Positions 1-6,255 are shown, counted from the stretch's first letter. The stretch: DNA of 7,081 nucleotides from Candidatus Bipolaricaulota bacterium (GCA_026414955.1 JAOAIA010000066.1:1-7081); one strand, 5' to 3'. A program made the numbers and translations. Notes: a model not told the origin generated them from the letters alone.

Positions 1-246
1 GGGTTAGGAACAGGCGTTCGCTGGCAACTCGAGACGAGTTCTGGGGATGTCTCCATAAGCTTGCCGGCAGAGGCGCGTTTTGCGCTTGCGGTGGAGACCA
101 GCTCCGGCGATATCGAGGTGGATTTCCCGTTGACGGTGACCGGCAAGCTCAGTACGCGCGAGTTGCGCGGCACCGTGGGCGAAAGCCCCAGCGCCCAGAT
201 CAACATTGAGACCTCAAGTGGGGATGTTCGCATCCAGAAGAGATAA
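1..246 (+). CDS. DUF4097-type beta-repeat protein, C-terminal part (5' end outside window)
   Basis: The frame is open from base 1 and ends at TAA 244-246, giving the last 81 residues of a longer protein. The motif ETSSGD followed by V or I occurs three times (coding 31-51, 94-114, 208-228), each time flanked by alternating hydrophobic and polar residues as in a beta-helix or beta-solenoid. This is the signature of the DUF4097 / putative adhesin family, which are mostly surface or envelope proteins of unknown role. The three repeats use different codons for the same residues, so they are old repeats kept at protein level rather than a recent duplication. No membrane segment is visible in this part. 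A small coiled-coil gene follows 17 bp later and is probably in the same transcript. The family call is fairly sure; the function is unknown. Confidence 0.8.
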   Translation, partial: GLGTGVRWQLETSSGDVSISLPAEARFALAVETSSGDIEVDFPLTVTGKLSTRELRGTVGESPSAQINIETSSGDVRIQKR

Positions 247-249
247 GCG

Positions 250-258
250 AGGAGGTGA
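250..258 (+). promoter_or_regulatory. Ribosome binding site deciding the start at 264
   Basis: AGGAGGTGA is a full match to the 16S anti-Shine-Dalgarno sequence, 5 nt before ATG 264. It includes the upstream GTG, which argues against a start at 255. Confidence 0.75.
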
Positions 259-263
259 CTCTC

Positions 264-488
264 ATGCGTCGTCGCGGGATTTTTATTGGGTTTGACTTCC
301 CGTTTGGGTTCTACATGCATCGGTTTGGGCCGTTTCGGGCGTTCGAGCCGTGGCGCTTCCCCAGACGAGAAGAGTATCTGAAGATGCTCGAAGAGTACAA
401 ACGCGATCTAGAGGACTATAAGCGCGAGATCGAAGAAGAGCTACGCGAGGTCGAACGAGAGATAGAAGAGCTGCGCAGGGGAAGGTAG
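264..488 (+). CDS. Small aromatic/coiled-coil protein, 74 aa, unknown function
   Basis: The ATG at 264 is preferred over an in-frame GTG at 255 because AGGAGGTGA (250-258) lies 5 nt before it, and the GTG is part of that ribosome binding site. Residues 1-35 are rich in Phe, Gly, Pro and Arg (for example GFDFPFGFY). Residues 36-72 form a highly charged helix with hydrophobic residues at L42, Y45, L49, Y52, I56, L60, V63, I67 and L70. That 3-4 spacing is a good heptad pattern, so a coiled coil and oligomerisation are likely. There is no signal peptide, TM segment or Cys. The gene follows the DUF4097 gene closely, which suggests co-transcription. I do not recognise a named family; the look is that of small phage-shock- or DUF5320-like accessory proteins, but this is only a resemblance. 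Confidence 0.7.
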   Translation: MRRRGIFIGFDFPFGFYMHRFGPFRAFEPWRFPRREEYLKMLEEYKRDLEDYKREIEEELREVEREIEELRRGR

Positions 489-514
489 GGACATCTCAAG
501 TAATCTTGAAGACC

Positions 515-724
515 ATGAAGCTCACAGAGCCTGAAGAGAAGCTTGTGCAGTACGCTCATGAGCACCAGGAGGTGAGCGTGCTCTATCTCTTCGGATCAGC
601 AGCTCAGGGCACGATGACCCCGCTCAGTGACTTTGATGTCGCGGTGCGTCCCGGCGATGCGCTCCCAGAGCGCGCTTGCGGCGGTGGGATCGTTCGTGTT
701 CGCGGGGCTGCTCGGCGTTGCTGA
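515..724 (+). pseudogene. Truncated MNT-type nucleotidyltransferase
   Basis: From ATG 515 the protein reads LYLFGSAAQG at residues 23-32, then SDFDVAV at 38-44. This is the GS-x10-DxD active-site motif (G27, S28, D39, D41) of minimal nucleotidyltransferases, the MNT half of HEPN/MNT toxin-antitoxin pairs. Family members usually run to 100-140 residues and have a third catalytic Asp in a later strand. Here recognisable sequence ends near residue 54 (ALPERA), and the remaining codons to TGA 722-724 are Cys/Gly/Arg-rich junk. No HEPN partner is present. The break coincides with a perfect hairpin at 659-673. An upstream TTG at 506 is possible, but neither start has a good ribosome binding site. 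I read this as a gene remnant, not a working enzyme. Confidence 0.6.
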
Positions 725-731
725 TGAATGG
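657..731 (+). pseudogene. Possible membrane-protein scrap (VanZ-like) ending at the tRNA 3' end
   Basis: In the frame one step ahead of the nucleotidyltransferase, codons 672-728 read ALAAVGSFVFAGLLGVADE, a convincing TM helix ending in Asp-Glu. VanZ-family proteins have a TM helix ending in a conserved D-E-x-H-Q. The resemblance stops exactly where the complement of the tRNA CCA begins (729). There is no start codon with a ribosome binding site, and the piece is about 25 codons long. This is a weak family guess based on one helix and a two-residue motif. Confidence 0.25.
659..673. repeat. Perfect 6-bp inverted repeat at the nucleotidyltransferase break
   Basis: GCGCTC-CCA-GAGCGC forms a 6-bp G+C-rich stem with a 3-nt loop. 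No T-run follows on either strand, so it does not look like an intrinsic terminator. It lies where the nucleotidyltransferase similarity stops and another reading frame begins to look protein-like. Confidence 0.5.
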
Positions 732-817
732 TGCCGAGGGAGGGAGTCGAACCCACACGGGGGGTGAACCCCACGGGATTTTGAGTCCCGCGCGTCTGCC
801 AGTTCCGCCACCTCGGC
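729..817 (-). tRNA. tRNA-Leu (anticodon CAA), CCA encoded
   Basis: Read on the - strand, the acceptor stem GCCGAGG (817-811) pairs with CCTCGGC (739-733), followed by discriminator A and encoded CCA (731-729). The D-loop contains GG. The anticodon stem CGGGA/TCCCG holds loop CTCAAAA with anticodon CAA at 783-781, which reads UUG. The long variable arm (a GGGG-TTCA-CCCC hairpin) and A73 are leucine-type features. The T-loop is TTCGACT. The T-stem pairs GTGGG with CCCTC and so contains one T-T mismatch; the other four pairs are sound. An excellent promoter lies directly upstream. I see no T-rich terminator after the 3' end. Confidence 0.95.
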
Positions 818-837
818 CAGCTCCGCTTGACCTTCGA

Positions 838-866
838 ATTATATCCGTCCAGATCAGCCTTGTCAA
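838..866 (-). promoter_or_regulatory. Consensus sigma70 promoter of tRNA-Leu
   Basis: On the - strand, TTGACA (866-861), a 17-nt spacer and TATAAT (843-838) match the sigma70 consensus at all 12 positions. Transcription would start near 831, giving about 13 nt of leader before the tRNA 5' end at 817. Confidence 0.9.
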
Positions 867-909
867 CAACTCCAGGGCAAACAAGTGTCAGAAATCGCGC
901 CCCTTGATT

Positions 910-915
910 TATAAT
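910..915 (+). promoter_or_regulatory. Candidate -10 box for the 943 operon
   Basis: TATAAT at 910-915 would start transcription near 922, about 20 nt before ATG 943. The -35 region is poor (nearest candidate GTGTCA at 885-890, spacing 19), so this is tentative. It lies back to back with the tRNA promoter. Confidence 0.4.
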
Positions 916-942
916 AGTGCTGTATGCTAGGATGCAGGTCGG

Positions 943-1398
943 ATGGAATACGACCTGGACACGACCGTGCAGCAGATTCGCTTGGCCTACGCCGAGCACT
1001 TGATTCGATGCACCGACCTGCCTCCTGCGGAAATGGAGGACTTTTTGAGCTTAGATGGCGATCTCGATCAGGCGCGCCGCTGGCTGGCGCTGGGCTACGC
1101 CAAGCGCCGCTATGACCCCGATCCGGTGCGGGGATTGCTCGTCTATCTCTTCAGCAATTATTATCCGCCGTTGGTGGACGACCCCACGAAGGGGGTGCTG
1201 CTGCGGCGCGCCATCGCGCGCAAGAGCGTCAAACTCAGCGAGCTGACGCTCGAGAAGATCATCGGGACCAAGCTCGAATGGACGGAGGTCTTCCAGCTTG
1301 TGGGAAAAGAATTTAATCCCACGCGCGTCAAGGAGCGCATCGTGGAAATCTACGAAGAACTGAAAGGAGCCGACTATGAACGATCCTCGCAACGATGA
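943..1398 (+). CDS. Hypothetical protein, 151 aa
   Basis: I do not recognise this protein. It is soluble, mostly helical and strongly charged, with a single Cys (residue 23) and no TM segment. Two parts look structured: residues 1-90, which include the conserved-looking stretch LLVYLFSNYYPPLVDDP, and residues 92-142, a run of Lys/Glu-rich helices. The start at 943 follows a weak GGATGCAGG-type site. The gene overlaps the next one by 23 bp, and the AAAGGAG that serves that gene (1363-1369) is inside this one, so their translation is coupled. The partner is a membrane protein with a zinc-finger-like cytoplasmic motif, so the two may work together. No sigma-factor motif is visible. The coding call is solid; the role is unknown. 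Confidence 0.8.
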   Translation: MEYDLDTTVQQIRLAYAEHLIRCTDLPPAEMEDFLSLDGDLDQARRWLALGYAKRRYDPDPVRGLLVYLFSNYYPPLVDDPTKGVLLRRAIARKSVKLSELTLEKIIGTKLEWTEVFQLVGKEFNPTRVKERIVEIYEELKGADYERSSQR

Positions 1399-2050
1399 CT
1401 GGAGCTGGTTTGACAAGTTACTGGTGCCGCTGCGGGCAAGCTCGGGAGTGCACCCGGCACACTCGGTCTTGCGGGCATATATGAGAGGGCATCTCCGCGA
1501 TCTCTGGCGCGTACGCCCGCTCAGGCCTGAGACCTGGACGCTCACGGAAGTCTCCCAGCACGTGCTCACATGCAGCGCGTGTGCCGAGCATCTGGCGCTC
1601 TTGCGTCGTCGTGAACTGGAGCACGTCAGGCCGTGGCAGAATTTCTGGTCTAGCGTGCCCAGCACGATTCGCACCCATCTTGCAGTCTATACGCTGGCTC
1701 TTTTGGCTCTTTTTATTCTCAATGTTTTTCTCGTGATGGTGTGGCCCGCGCCCACGGTCTCGTTGCCCTGTGTGCTTGGTGCTGGCGTGGTAGGGCCATA
1801 TGACCAAGAAGTCCAGACTCCCGTCAGGAGCTTGAAGCTCGAGGGGTTGAACCGCCCCGCCAAGTTGCCCGACTCGCTCTCAGGTGCGTGTAAGCCGGCT
1901 CCAGCACCGCGCCCTCTGTGGCAGACGTGGTGGATCAGCTGGGTCTTCTTCATCTGGACGCTGTTGCTAGGGATGCACATTCTGTGGGATTGGCTGGCGA
2001 ACCCAACACCACGACGCACCGTCGCGACCAGCTCCCTCATACGCATGTGA
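1376..2050 (+). CDS. Two-TM membrane protein with HX3CX2C zinc-finger-like motif
   Basis: In the cytoplasmic N-terminal part, residues 26-40 (HPAHSVLRAYMRGHL) resemble the opening of anti-sigma zinc-finger proteins. H62-x3-C66-x2-C69 (QHVLTCSAC) is the ZAS-type metal motif. TM1 spans about 102-123 and TM2 about 185-207. The external loop between them (124-184) holds two Cys (132, 172) that could form a disulfide, and is Pro-rich. Both ends would be cytoplasmic. ZAS anti-sigma factors normally have one TM and are next to an ECF sigma gene, which is absent here. The upstream hypothetical gene is the coupled neighbour (23-bp overlap). AAAGGAG at 1363-1369 is 6 nt before the start. It could be a redox- or metal-sensing membrane regulator or scaffold; the function is inferred from the motif only. 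Confidence 0.75.
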   Translation: MNDPRNDDWSWFDKLLVPLRASSGVHPAHSVLRAYMRGHLRDLWRVRPLRPETWTLTEVSQHVLTCSACAEHLALLRRRELEHVRPWQNFWSSVPSTIRTHLAVYTLALLALFILNVFLVMVWPAPTVSLPCVLGAGVVGPYDQEVQTPVRSLKLEGLNRPAKLPDSLSGACKPAPAPRPLWQTWWISWVFFIWTLLLGMHILWDWLANPTPRRTVATSSLIRM

Positions 2051-2054
2051 AGCC

Positions 2055-2783
2055 ATGCGCTGGGTGCGATTTCTCGAGAACGGGCAAGCGTATTGGGGCG
2101 AGCTTGTCGGCGACGCGGTGCTCATCTCTGGGCAGCGCCGCCGGCTCTCGGAGCTAAGACTACTTGCCCCGGCCCAGCCGACGAAGATCGTCTGCGTCGG
2201 TGTGAATTATCGCGATCACGCCCACGAGATGGGACGCAAACTCCCCGAACGTCCCGCGCTCTTTCTCAAGCCCCCGTCGGCACTCATCGGCCCGGAAGAG
2301 ACGATCTATCTGCCCAACTCTCCCCGCGTTGACTACGAAGGTGAATTAGCTGTGGTGATCAAAGAGCGGTGCAGGCGCGTCAAAGCGTCGGATGCGCTGA
2401 ACGTGATGTGGGGCTACACGTGCTTCAATGACGTTTCGGATCGTGCAGCGCAAGCGTGGGAGCTGAACTGGGTGCGCGCTAAGGGCTTCGATACGGCAGC
2501 GTGTCTTGGCCCGATCGTGGTCTCCCCCGATGAACTCTCCGAACCCCTCACAATCGAGACGCGCGTCAACGGCAGAGTGCGCCAACGCTCGGATACATCT
2601 CAACTGATCTTCACGGTTCCCCAGATTATCGAAGAGATCACGAGCTTTATGACGCTCGAGCCGGGCGACGTGATCGCGACGGGGACGCCGGCGGGTGTGG
2701 GGCCGCTCGCACCCGGTGATATCGTCGAGGTCGAGATCAGCGGGATCGGGGTGCTGCGCAATTACGTTGCGCAAGCGCCGTAG
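2055..2783 (+). CDS. Fumarylacetoacetate hydrolase (FAH) family protein
   Basis: This is a 242-residue member of the FAH superfamily, which hydrolyses, decarboxylates or isomerises 2-oxo/acylpyruvate-type compounds such as fumarylpyruvate, oxaloacetate or homoprotocatechuate products. The metal-binding set is complete: DYEGE (D93, E95, E97) and D126 in FNDVSDR. Also present are the conserved KGFDT (143-147) and GTPAGVGPL (210-218). A short N-terminal beta domain (1-40) precedes the catalytic fold, as in the YcgM/FAHD1-like group, and the length is typical. The start is 4 bp after the preceding stop with no clear ribosome binding site, so it probably relies on re-initiation. The 3' end overlaps rsmA on the other strand by 47 bp. 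The family is certain; the substrate cannot be named. Confidence 0.95.
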   Translation: MRWVRFLENGQAYWGELVGDAVLISGQRRRLSELRLLAPAQPTKIVCVGVNYRDHAHEMGRKLPERPALFLKPPSALIGPEETIYLPNSPRVDYEGELAVVIKERCRRVKASDALNVMWGYTCFNDVSDRAAQAWELNWVRAKGFDTAACLGPIVVSPDELSEPLTIETRVNGRVRQRSDTSQLIFTVPQIIEEITSFMTLEPGDVIATGTPAGVGPLAPGDIVEVEISGIGVLRNYVAQAP

Positions 2784-3612
2784 CGAGCGCCTGCGCAAGT
2801 CTATCAAACTCCTCAAGAGAGAGCGTCTCGCCGCGACGCTGCGGGTCAATCTGTGCTTTCGCTAGGGCTTCAAGGGCGATCTCCGTGGGCAGGGCAAGCA
2901 GCGGCGAGCGCGTCAGAGACTGCTTGAGCGTCTTGCGCCGCAGATTGAACGCCGCGCGGACGACTTTAAAAAACAAATCTTCTGGGGCACGAAATCGGGG
3001 AATCTCGCGGAACTCCAGGCGCACGAGTGCCGCATCTACGTCGGGCTTGGGGAAGAAGACATGGCGCGAGACAGAAAAGAGCTTGTGCACTTCGGCAAAG
3101 CTTTGGACGAAGATCGTGAGCGCGTGTGCGTCGCGGGTGCCGGGGGTCGCGCAGAGCTTTTCTGCAACTTCGAGCTGTACCAAGAGCGTCGCGGATTTCA
3201 GAATCGTGTGAGCTGCGACGAGCTTCTCCACGATCGGTGCGGTCACGTGATACGGGAGATTGCCGACGATAGAGAGCTTGTATTCGGACGTACCGAGATC
3301 GAATTGCAAAAAATCTTGGTGTACGACCACGACATTGGGGTACAAGCGTAGCTGCTCGTGAAGCAGCGAGATGAGACGGCTATCTATCTCGACGGCGATG
3401 ACGCGCCCGGCGCGCCGGGCTAATTCTTGCGTCAACGTCCCAATTCCCGCGCCGATCTCGACGACCGTGTCTGCCTTGGTGAGCTGTGCTGCCGTGGCGA
3501 TCTTCTTGAGAATATTCTCGTCCACGAGGAAGTGCTGGCCCAGGCTCTTCTTCAAGCGAATCTTATGCTGAGCTAACAGATCGCGTACATACGAGGGACT
3601 GGTGAGAGACAT
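2737..3612 (-). CDS. rsmA: 16S rRNA (A1518/A1519) dimethyladenosine transferase
   Basis: RsmA (KsgA) dimethylates two adjacent adenosines in the 3'-terminal helix 45 of 16S rRNA during 30S maturation, using S-adenosylmethionine. The family marks are all present: KKSLGQHFLVDENIL (21-35), the SAM loop EIGAGIG (52-58), acidic VEID (74-77), catalytic NLPY (118-121), VFFPKPDVDAALVRL (185-199) and FNLRRKTLKQSL (222-233). The length of 291 is slightly long because of a C-terminal tail (about 275-291), which is encoded in the overlap with the convergent FAH gene. It is the last gene of the leftward operon, 7 bp after the permease stop, and has only a weak AAGA-type ribosome binding site. Placement behind an exporter is probably operon convenience rather than a functional link. 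Confidence 0.97.
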   Translation of the reverse strand: MSLTSPSYVRDLLAQHKIRLKKSLGQHFLVDENILKKIATAAQLTKADTVVEIGAGIGTLTQELARRAGRVIAVEIDSRLISLLHEQLRLYPNVVVVHQDFLQFDLGTSEYKLSIVGNLPYHVTAPIVEKLVAAHTILKSATLLVQLEVAEKLCATPGTRDAHALTIFVQSFAEVHKLFSVSRHVFFPKPDVDAALVRLEFREIPRFRAPEDLFFKVVRAAFNLRRKTLKQSLTRSPLLALPTEIALEALAKAQIDPQRRGETLSLEEFDRLAQALATALAQRNCAAPRSR

Positions 3613-3619
3613 AAAATCT

Positions 3620-4366
3620 TTAGCGCCAGCGCGTCAAAATCTCTTCGCGCCCGAAGAGCTTGACGTTCAGCCCTAATAGAACAAGATCGAGCACGAGCAG
3701 GGCGGCGCACAGCCCGCCCAAGAGCGCGGGCTTCTCTAAAAGATTCTGGAAGATCAAGAAGAACGCCGCCATCAAGATGGGCAGCATCGCAAAACTGCTC
3801 AGGAGCTGCGCCGTGCGCACGTCGCTCACGCGCGTCGCTATCGCCATCGCCGCTAAGGTCATGAACGTCGCGGCTAAGGGGGCAAACAGCCCCAGGGTCA
3901 TCAGCCAGATCGTGCTGAACTGCTGCCACGCCCACTCCAGCACCGATGCCGGCAGCACAAACTGTATCACTATAAGAAAGAGTCCAAACGCGACCCACGT
4001 GATCGCCAGGGCGGGGATGACCGAGGCGAGCGTCTTGGCGAGCAACAGCTCTCCCGTGCGCAGCGGCGTCGCCAGGAGCGGCTCTAAGCTCTTCTGCTCT
4101 TTCTCGCTCATGATCGCGTAGATCGCCATCGAGTGGGGAATGATCATGGGGAACATCAGAAAATACAGGAACGGGACGAGAAAGAGCGTCCCCACGAGCT
4201 CCTCCGGAGGGATAGCGCGAATATCGCTGAGATGGAAGAGCTGGAAGAACGAAACCCCCAACAGAATCAAGGGGATAGCGACGGTGCCGATCCAGACCGT
4301 CTTGCCCCCTTTGAACGCCTCGCGCCACTCTTTGATGATCACCGTTTGGATGCGCTTGAGCGTCAT
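3620..4366 (-). CDS. ABC-2 type exporter permease
   Basis: This is a 248-residue membrane protein with about six TM segments (roughly 24-44, 58-84, 112-138, 153-178, 189-208, 214-235). After TM2 comes the cytoplasmic coupling stretch EKEQKSLEPLLATPLRTGEL (88-107), which is diagnostic for ABC-2 / NatB-like permeases and contacts the ATPase. AGGAGAA (4376-4370) gives a good ribosome binding site. The start overlaps the ATPase stop by 4 nt (ATGA), so the two subunits are translationally coupled. Together they would form an exporter with two permease and two ATPase subunits. The substrate is unknown; family members export sodium, drugs, lipids or peptides. No external substrate-binding protein is present, in line with export. 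Confidence 0.93.
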   Translation of the reverse strand: MTLKRIQTVIIKEWREAFKGGKTVWIGTVAIPLILLGVSFFQLFHLSDIRAIPPEELVGTLFLVPFLYFLMFPMIIPHSMAIYAIMSEKEQKSLEPLLATPLRTGELLLAKTLASVIPALAITWVAFGLFLIVIQFVLPASVLEWAWQQFSTIWLMTLGLFAPLAATFMTLAAMAIATRVSDVRTAQLLSSFAMLPILMAAFFLIFQNLLEKPALLGGLCAALLVLDLVLLGLNVKLFGREEILTRWR

Positions 4367-5271
4367 GGCTTCTCCTGCGCGATCAGATCGAGATAGACCT
4401 CTTCAAGAGTTCGGTCCTGCTCGCGCACAAACTGGATCTGCGCCCCCAGCTCGACTAATCGCTGCACGAGCACCGGGTTCTGCACCTCGGGGTCGTCGAG
4501 CTGGACGAGAAGTCTTCTCCCATTGATCTGGACGTCGCGCACGAAGGGCAATTGCCAATCTTCTGAGAGCGAGATCGGTTCTTTCAAGTCTATGATGATG
4601 TGACGGCCATAGAGTTCGCGCTTGAGCTGCTGCGGCGAGCCGACTTTGATGAGCCGTTGCTTGATCAGCCCGATGCGAGAGCAGAGCTGCTCGGCCTCGT
4701 AGAGATTATGCGTGCACAGGAAGATCGTGCGCTTCTCTGAGGCCAGCTGGGCGATGAAGTTGCGCACGGTCTTCGCCGATTCGGGGTCCAGCCCTGACGT
4801 GGGCTCGTCTAGGAAGAGCACGTGCGGCTCGTGGAGGAGCGCCCGCGCGATCGCTAATTTTTGCTTCATGCCCTTTGAAAAAGTCCCAACAGGCTCACAG
4901 CGGCGCTCCCACAATCCCAACAAGTTCAGGTACTTTTCGATCTGTGTTTCGGAGCTTTTTACGTCATAGAGATCGGCGTAGAACTTGAGATTGTGCCATG
5001 CTGAGAGCTTCTCATAGAGTCCGGGGTGCTCGGTCACGATACCGACTACAGATCGGACGCGCTGCGGCTCCGCGCACACGTCTACGCCGGCGACGAGCGC
5101 ACGGCCTGTGGTGGGCGCTAGCAGCCCCGCGAGCATCCGCACGGTCGTGGTCTTGCCCGCGCCGTTGGGGCCGAGAAATCCAAAGACTTCTCCTGCGCCA
5201 ATCCCCAGGGAGAGATTCTCAACAGCGATGCGCTCCCCAAAGCGACGGGTCAGTCCTTCCGCGTGAATCAT
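4363..5271 (-). CDS. ABC transporter ATP-binding protein
   Basis: This ATPase is the energising partner of the ABC-2 permease that follows it. Walker A is GPNGAGKTT (34-42), the signature is FSKGMKQ (131-137, a variant of SGGMKQ), Walker B is VLFLDEP (151-157), the D-loop is SGLD (159-162) and the switch His is H188. The position after strand IV usually held by a Q-loop Gln reads VTEHPGLYE (79-87), so the Gln appears to be Glu81, a common variant in NatA/CcmA-like exporters. Residues 210-302 form a C-terminal extension typical of ABC-2 ATPases, ending in RTLEEVYLDL. The start overlaps the Gx stop by 4 nt (ATGA). The gene is intact and of normal length (302); the substrate is unknown. Confidence 0.95.
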   Translation of the reverse strand: MIHAEGLTRRFGERIAVENLSLGIGAGEVFGFLGPNGAGKTTTVRMLAGLLAPTTGRALVAGVDVCAEPQRVRSVVGIVTEHPGLYEKLSAWHNLKFYADLYDVKSSETQIEKYLNLLGLWERRCEPVGTFSKGMKQKLAIARALLHEPHVLFLDEPTSGLDPESAKTVRNFIAQLASEKRTIFLCTHNLYEAEQLCSRIGLIKQRLIKVGSPQQLKRELYGRHIIIDLKEPISLSEDWQLPFVRDVQINGRRLLVQLDDPEVQNPVLVQRLVELGAQIQFVREQDRTLEEVYLDLIAQEKP

Positions 5272-5840
5272 AATGCGCCCACGTCACTATTATATGCTAA
5301 TCCCAGCTCGCGGCCCAAGCGCTCAAAGAGATAGACGGCGATCAGCCCTGTGATCAAGCCACTGATCAGCCCTAGGATCAGCATGAACGGGAGATAGTAA
5401 AAAAGCCCGCTGATCTGCACGAAGAGCACGTAGGCGACGACGAGTTGGGTGACGTTGTGGGCAATCGCTCCTAAAATACTGATGCCTACAAGCCCCAGCG
5501 GCGGGTGCAGCTTCTTCAGACTCACCGCGACGACCAGAGCACTGACTAAGCCCCCGGCTAAACTTAAGAGCGCCCCTGGGGCCAAGAGCGTCCCCGCGAT
5601 AAAACTCCCTAAGATACTGCGGGCAATCGCTAAAGAGATCCCCGCGCTATAGCCGAGAAAGAGCATGGTGAAGAGCACCAAGATATTCGAGAGTCCGAGC
5701 TTGGCCCCCGGCACCGGCACCAACGGCGGGAAGAACCCTTCGAGCACGTAGAGCACGATCCCCAGTGCCAAGAGCGCCGCGAAGAGGATTCTCTTCAAGA
5801 GCCAGGCTTCAGGGAGCGTGCTTCGTGTATAGGGAGTCAT
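5268..5840 (-). CDS. Gx transporter family membrane protein
   Basis: The start at 5840 (ATG, MTPYTRS) is chosen because it overlaps the upstream stop as ATGA; a longer frame back to 5933 would lie wholly inside the NusG-II gene. The 190-residue protein has five to six TM helices. It carries PGAKLGLSN (44-52) and GAIAHNVTQL (124-133), the hallmarks of the Gx family, formerly annotated as heptaprenyl diphosphate synthase component I. Members resemble the S-components of ECF vitamin transporters, and the true substrate is not settled. It is commonly found next to NusG-domain-II proteins, as here. The ABC ATPase directly downstream, coupled by a 4-nt overlap, is of exporter rather than ECF type, so a joint complex is doubtful. 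Confidence 0.88.
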   Translation of the reverse strand: MTPYTRSTLPEAWLLKRILFAALLALGIVLYVLEGFFPPLVPVPGAKLGLSNILVLFTMLFLGYSAGISLAIARSILGSFIAGTLLAPGALLSLAGGLVSALVVAVSLKKLHPPLGLVGISILGAIAHNVTQLVVAYVLFVQISGLFYYLPFMLILGLISGLITGLIAVYLFERLGRELGLAYNSDVGAL

Positions 5841-6250
5841 CGCGAGATCGCGTCCATGCCCGAATCTCCGGGGATTTCTACCGTGACGTGATTGGGGAGA
5901 CAGATTAAAGCTTGGCCGGGTTTGTGAATCCATCCTTGGCGCATGCAGATCTCTTGGGCGCCGGGGGAGCGCAGCACGCGCACGCGCCCGCCTTGCACTT
6001 GAATGACTGTCTCTCCGGCGGGGCCGGTGACAATTACTTCTTGATCTTGCTCAAGCGAGAGCTGATGCACGATCTGCCCGTCCAAGCGAACTATGGCCCA
6101 GCGCCCTGAAGCTTCAGCGGTCTCGTGCAGCAAGGGGATCGTTGCCGCAGCGCCTAGCAAAACGAGAGCGATCACGAGATAATCGCCCCACGTGAGATAT
6201 CGGCTCACGGTGCGCCAGAACGCGCGTAGCGCATCAAATCGTTGGCTCAT
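5837..6250 (-). CDS. NusG domain II-containing membrane-anchored protein
   Basis: This is a 137-residue protein with a cytoplasmic N-terminus, one TM helix (about 23-41) and an outside NusG_II (DUF1312) beta domain. The characteristic stretch is GRVRVLRSP (88-96), then ICMRQGWIHKPGQALICLPN (101-120). The family usually has three Cys; here C102 and C117 are kept, but the first, expected right after S95-P96, is Gly97. The role is unknown. These proteins co-occur with Gx membrane proteins and are thought to be envelope-associated. It is the first gene of the leftward operon, 14 bases after the predicted transcript start, so its leader is very short and the ribosome binding site is weak (CTCTCTT precedes ATG). 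Confidence 0.88.
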   Translation of the reverse strand: MSQRFDALRAFWRTVSRYLTWGDYLVIALVLLGAAATIPLLHETAEASGRWAIVRLDGQIVHQLSLEQDQEVIVTGPAGETVIQVQGGRVRVLRSPGAQEICMRQGWIHKPGQALICLPNHVTVEIPGDSGMDAISR

Positions 6251-6255
6251 AAGAG

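Noticed and set aside
496..509. Inverted repeat TCAAG-TAAT-CTTGA as a terminator of the 264 gene
   Set aside because: The stem is only 5 bp, not G+C-rich, and no T-run follows.
604..999. Long - strand open frames across the tRNA and its promoter
   Set aside because: They run through a clear tRNA gene and promoter and show no family features; they are chance open frames in G+C-rich DNA.
1051..1674. 207-codon - strand open frame opposite the 943/1376 genes
   Set aside because: It is the shadow of two coupled genes, Ser/Arg-rich, with no recognisable domain and no ribosome binding site context.
3573..4328. 251-codon - strand frame within the permease gene
   Set aside because: It is a shifted reading of the permease; its Arg/Ala/Asp-rich composition and lack of TM structure mark it as a shadow.
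5841..5852. CGCGA-GA-TCGCG inverted repeat before the Gx start
   Set aside because: The stem is 5 bp with a 2-nt loop inside coding sequence, too small to support a regulatory claim.
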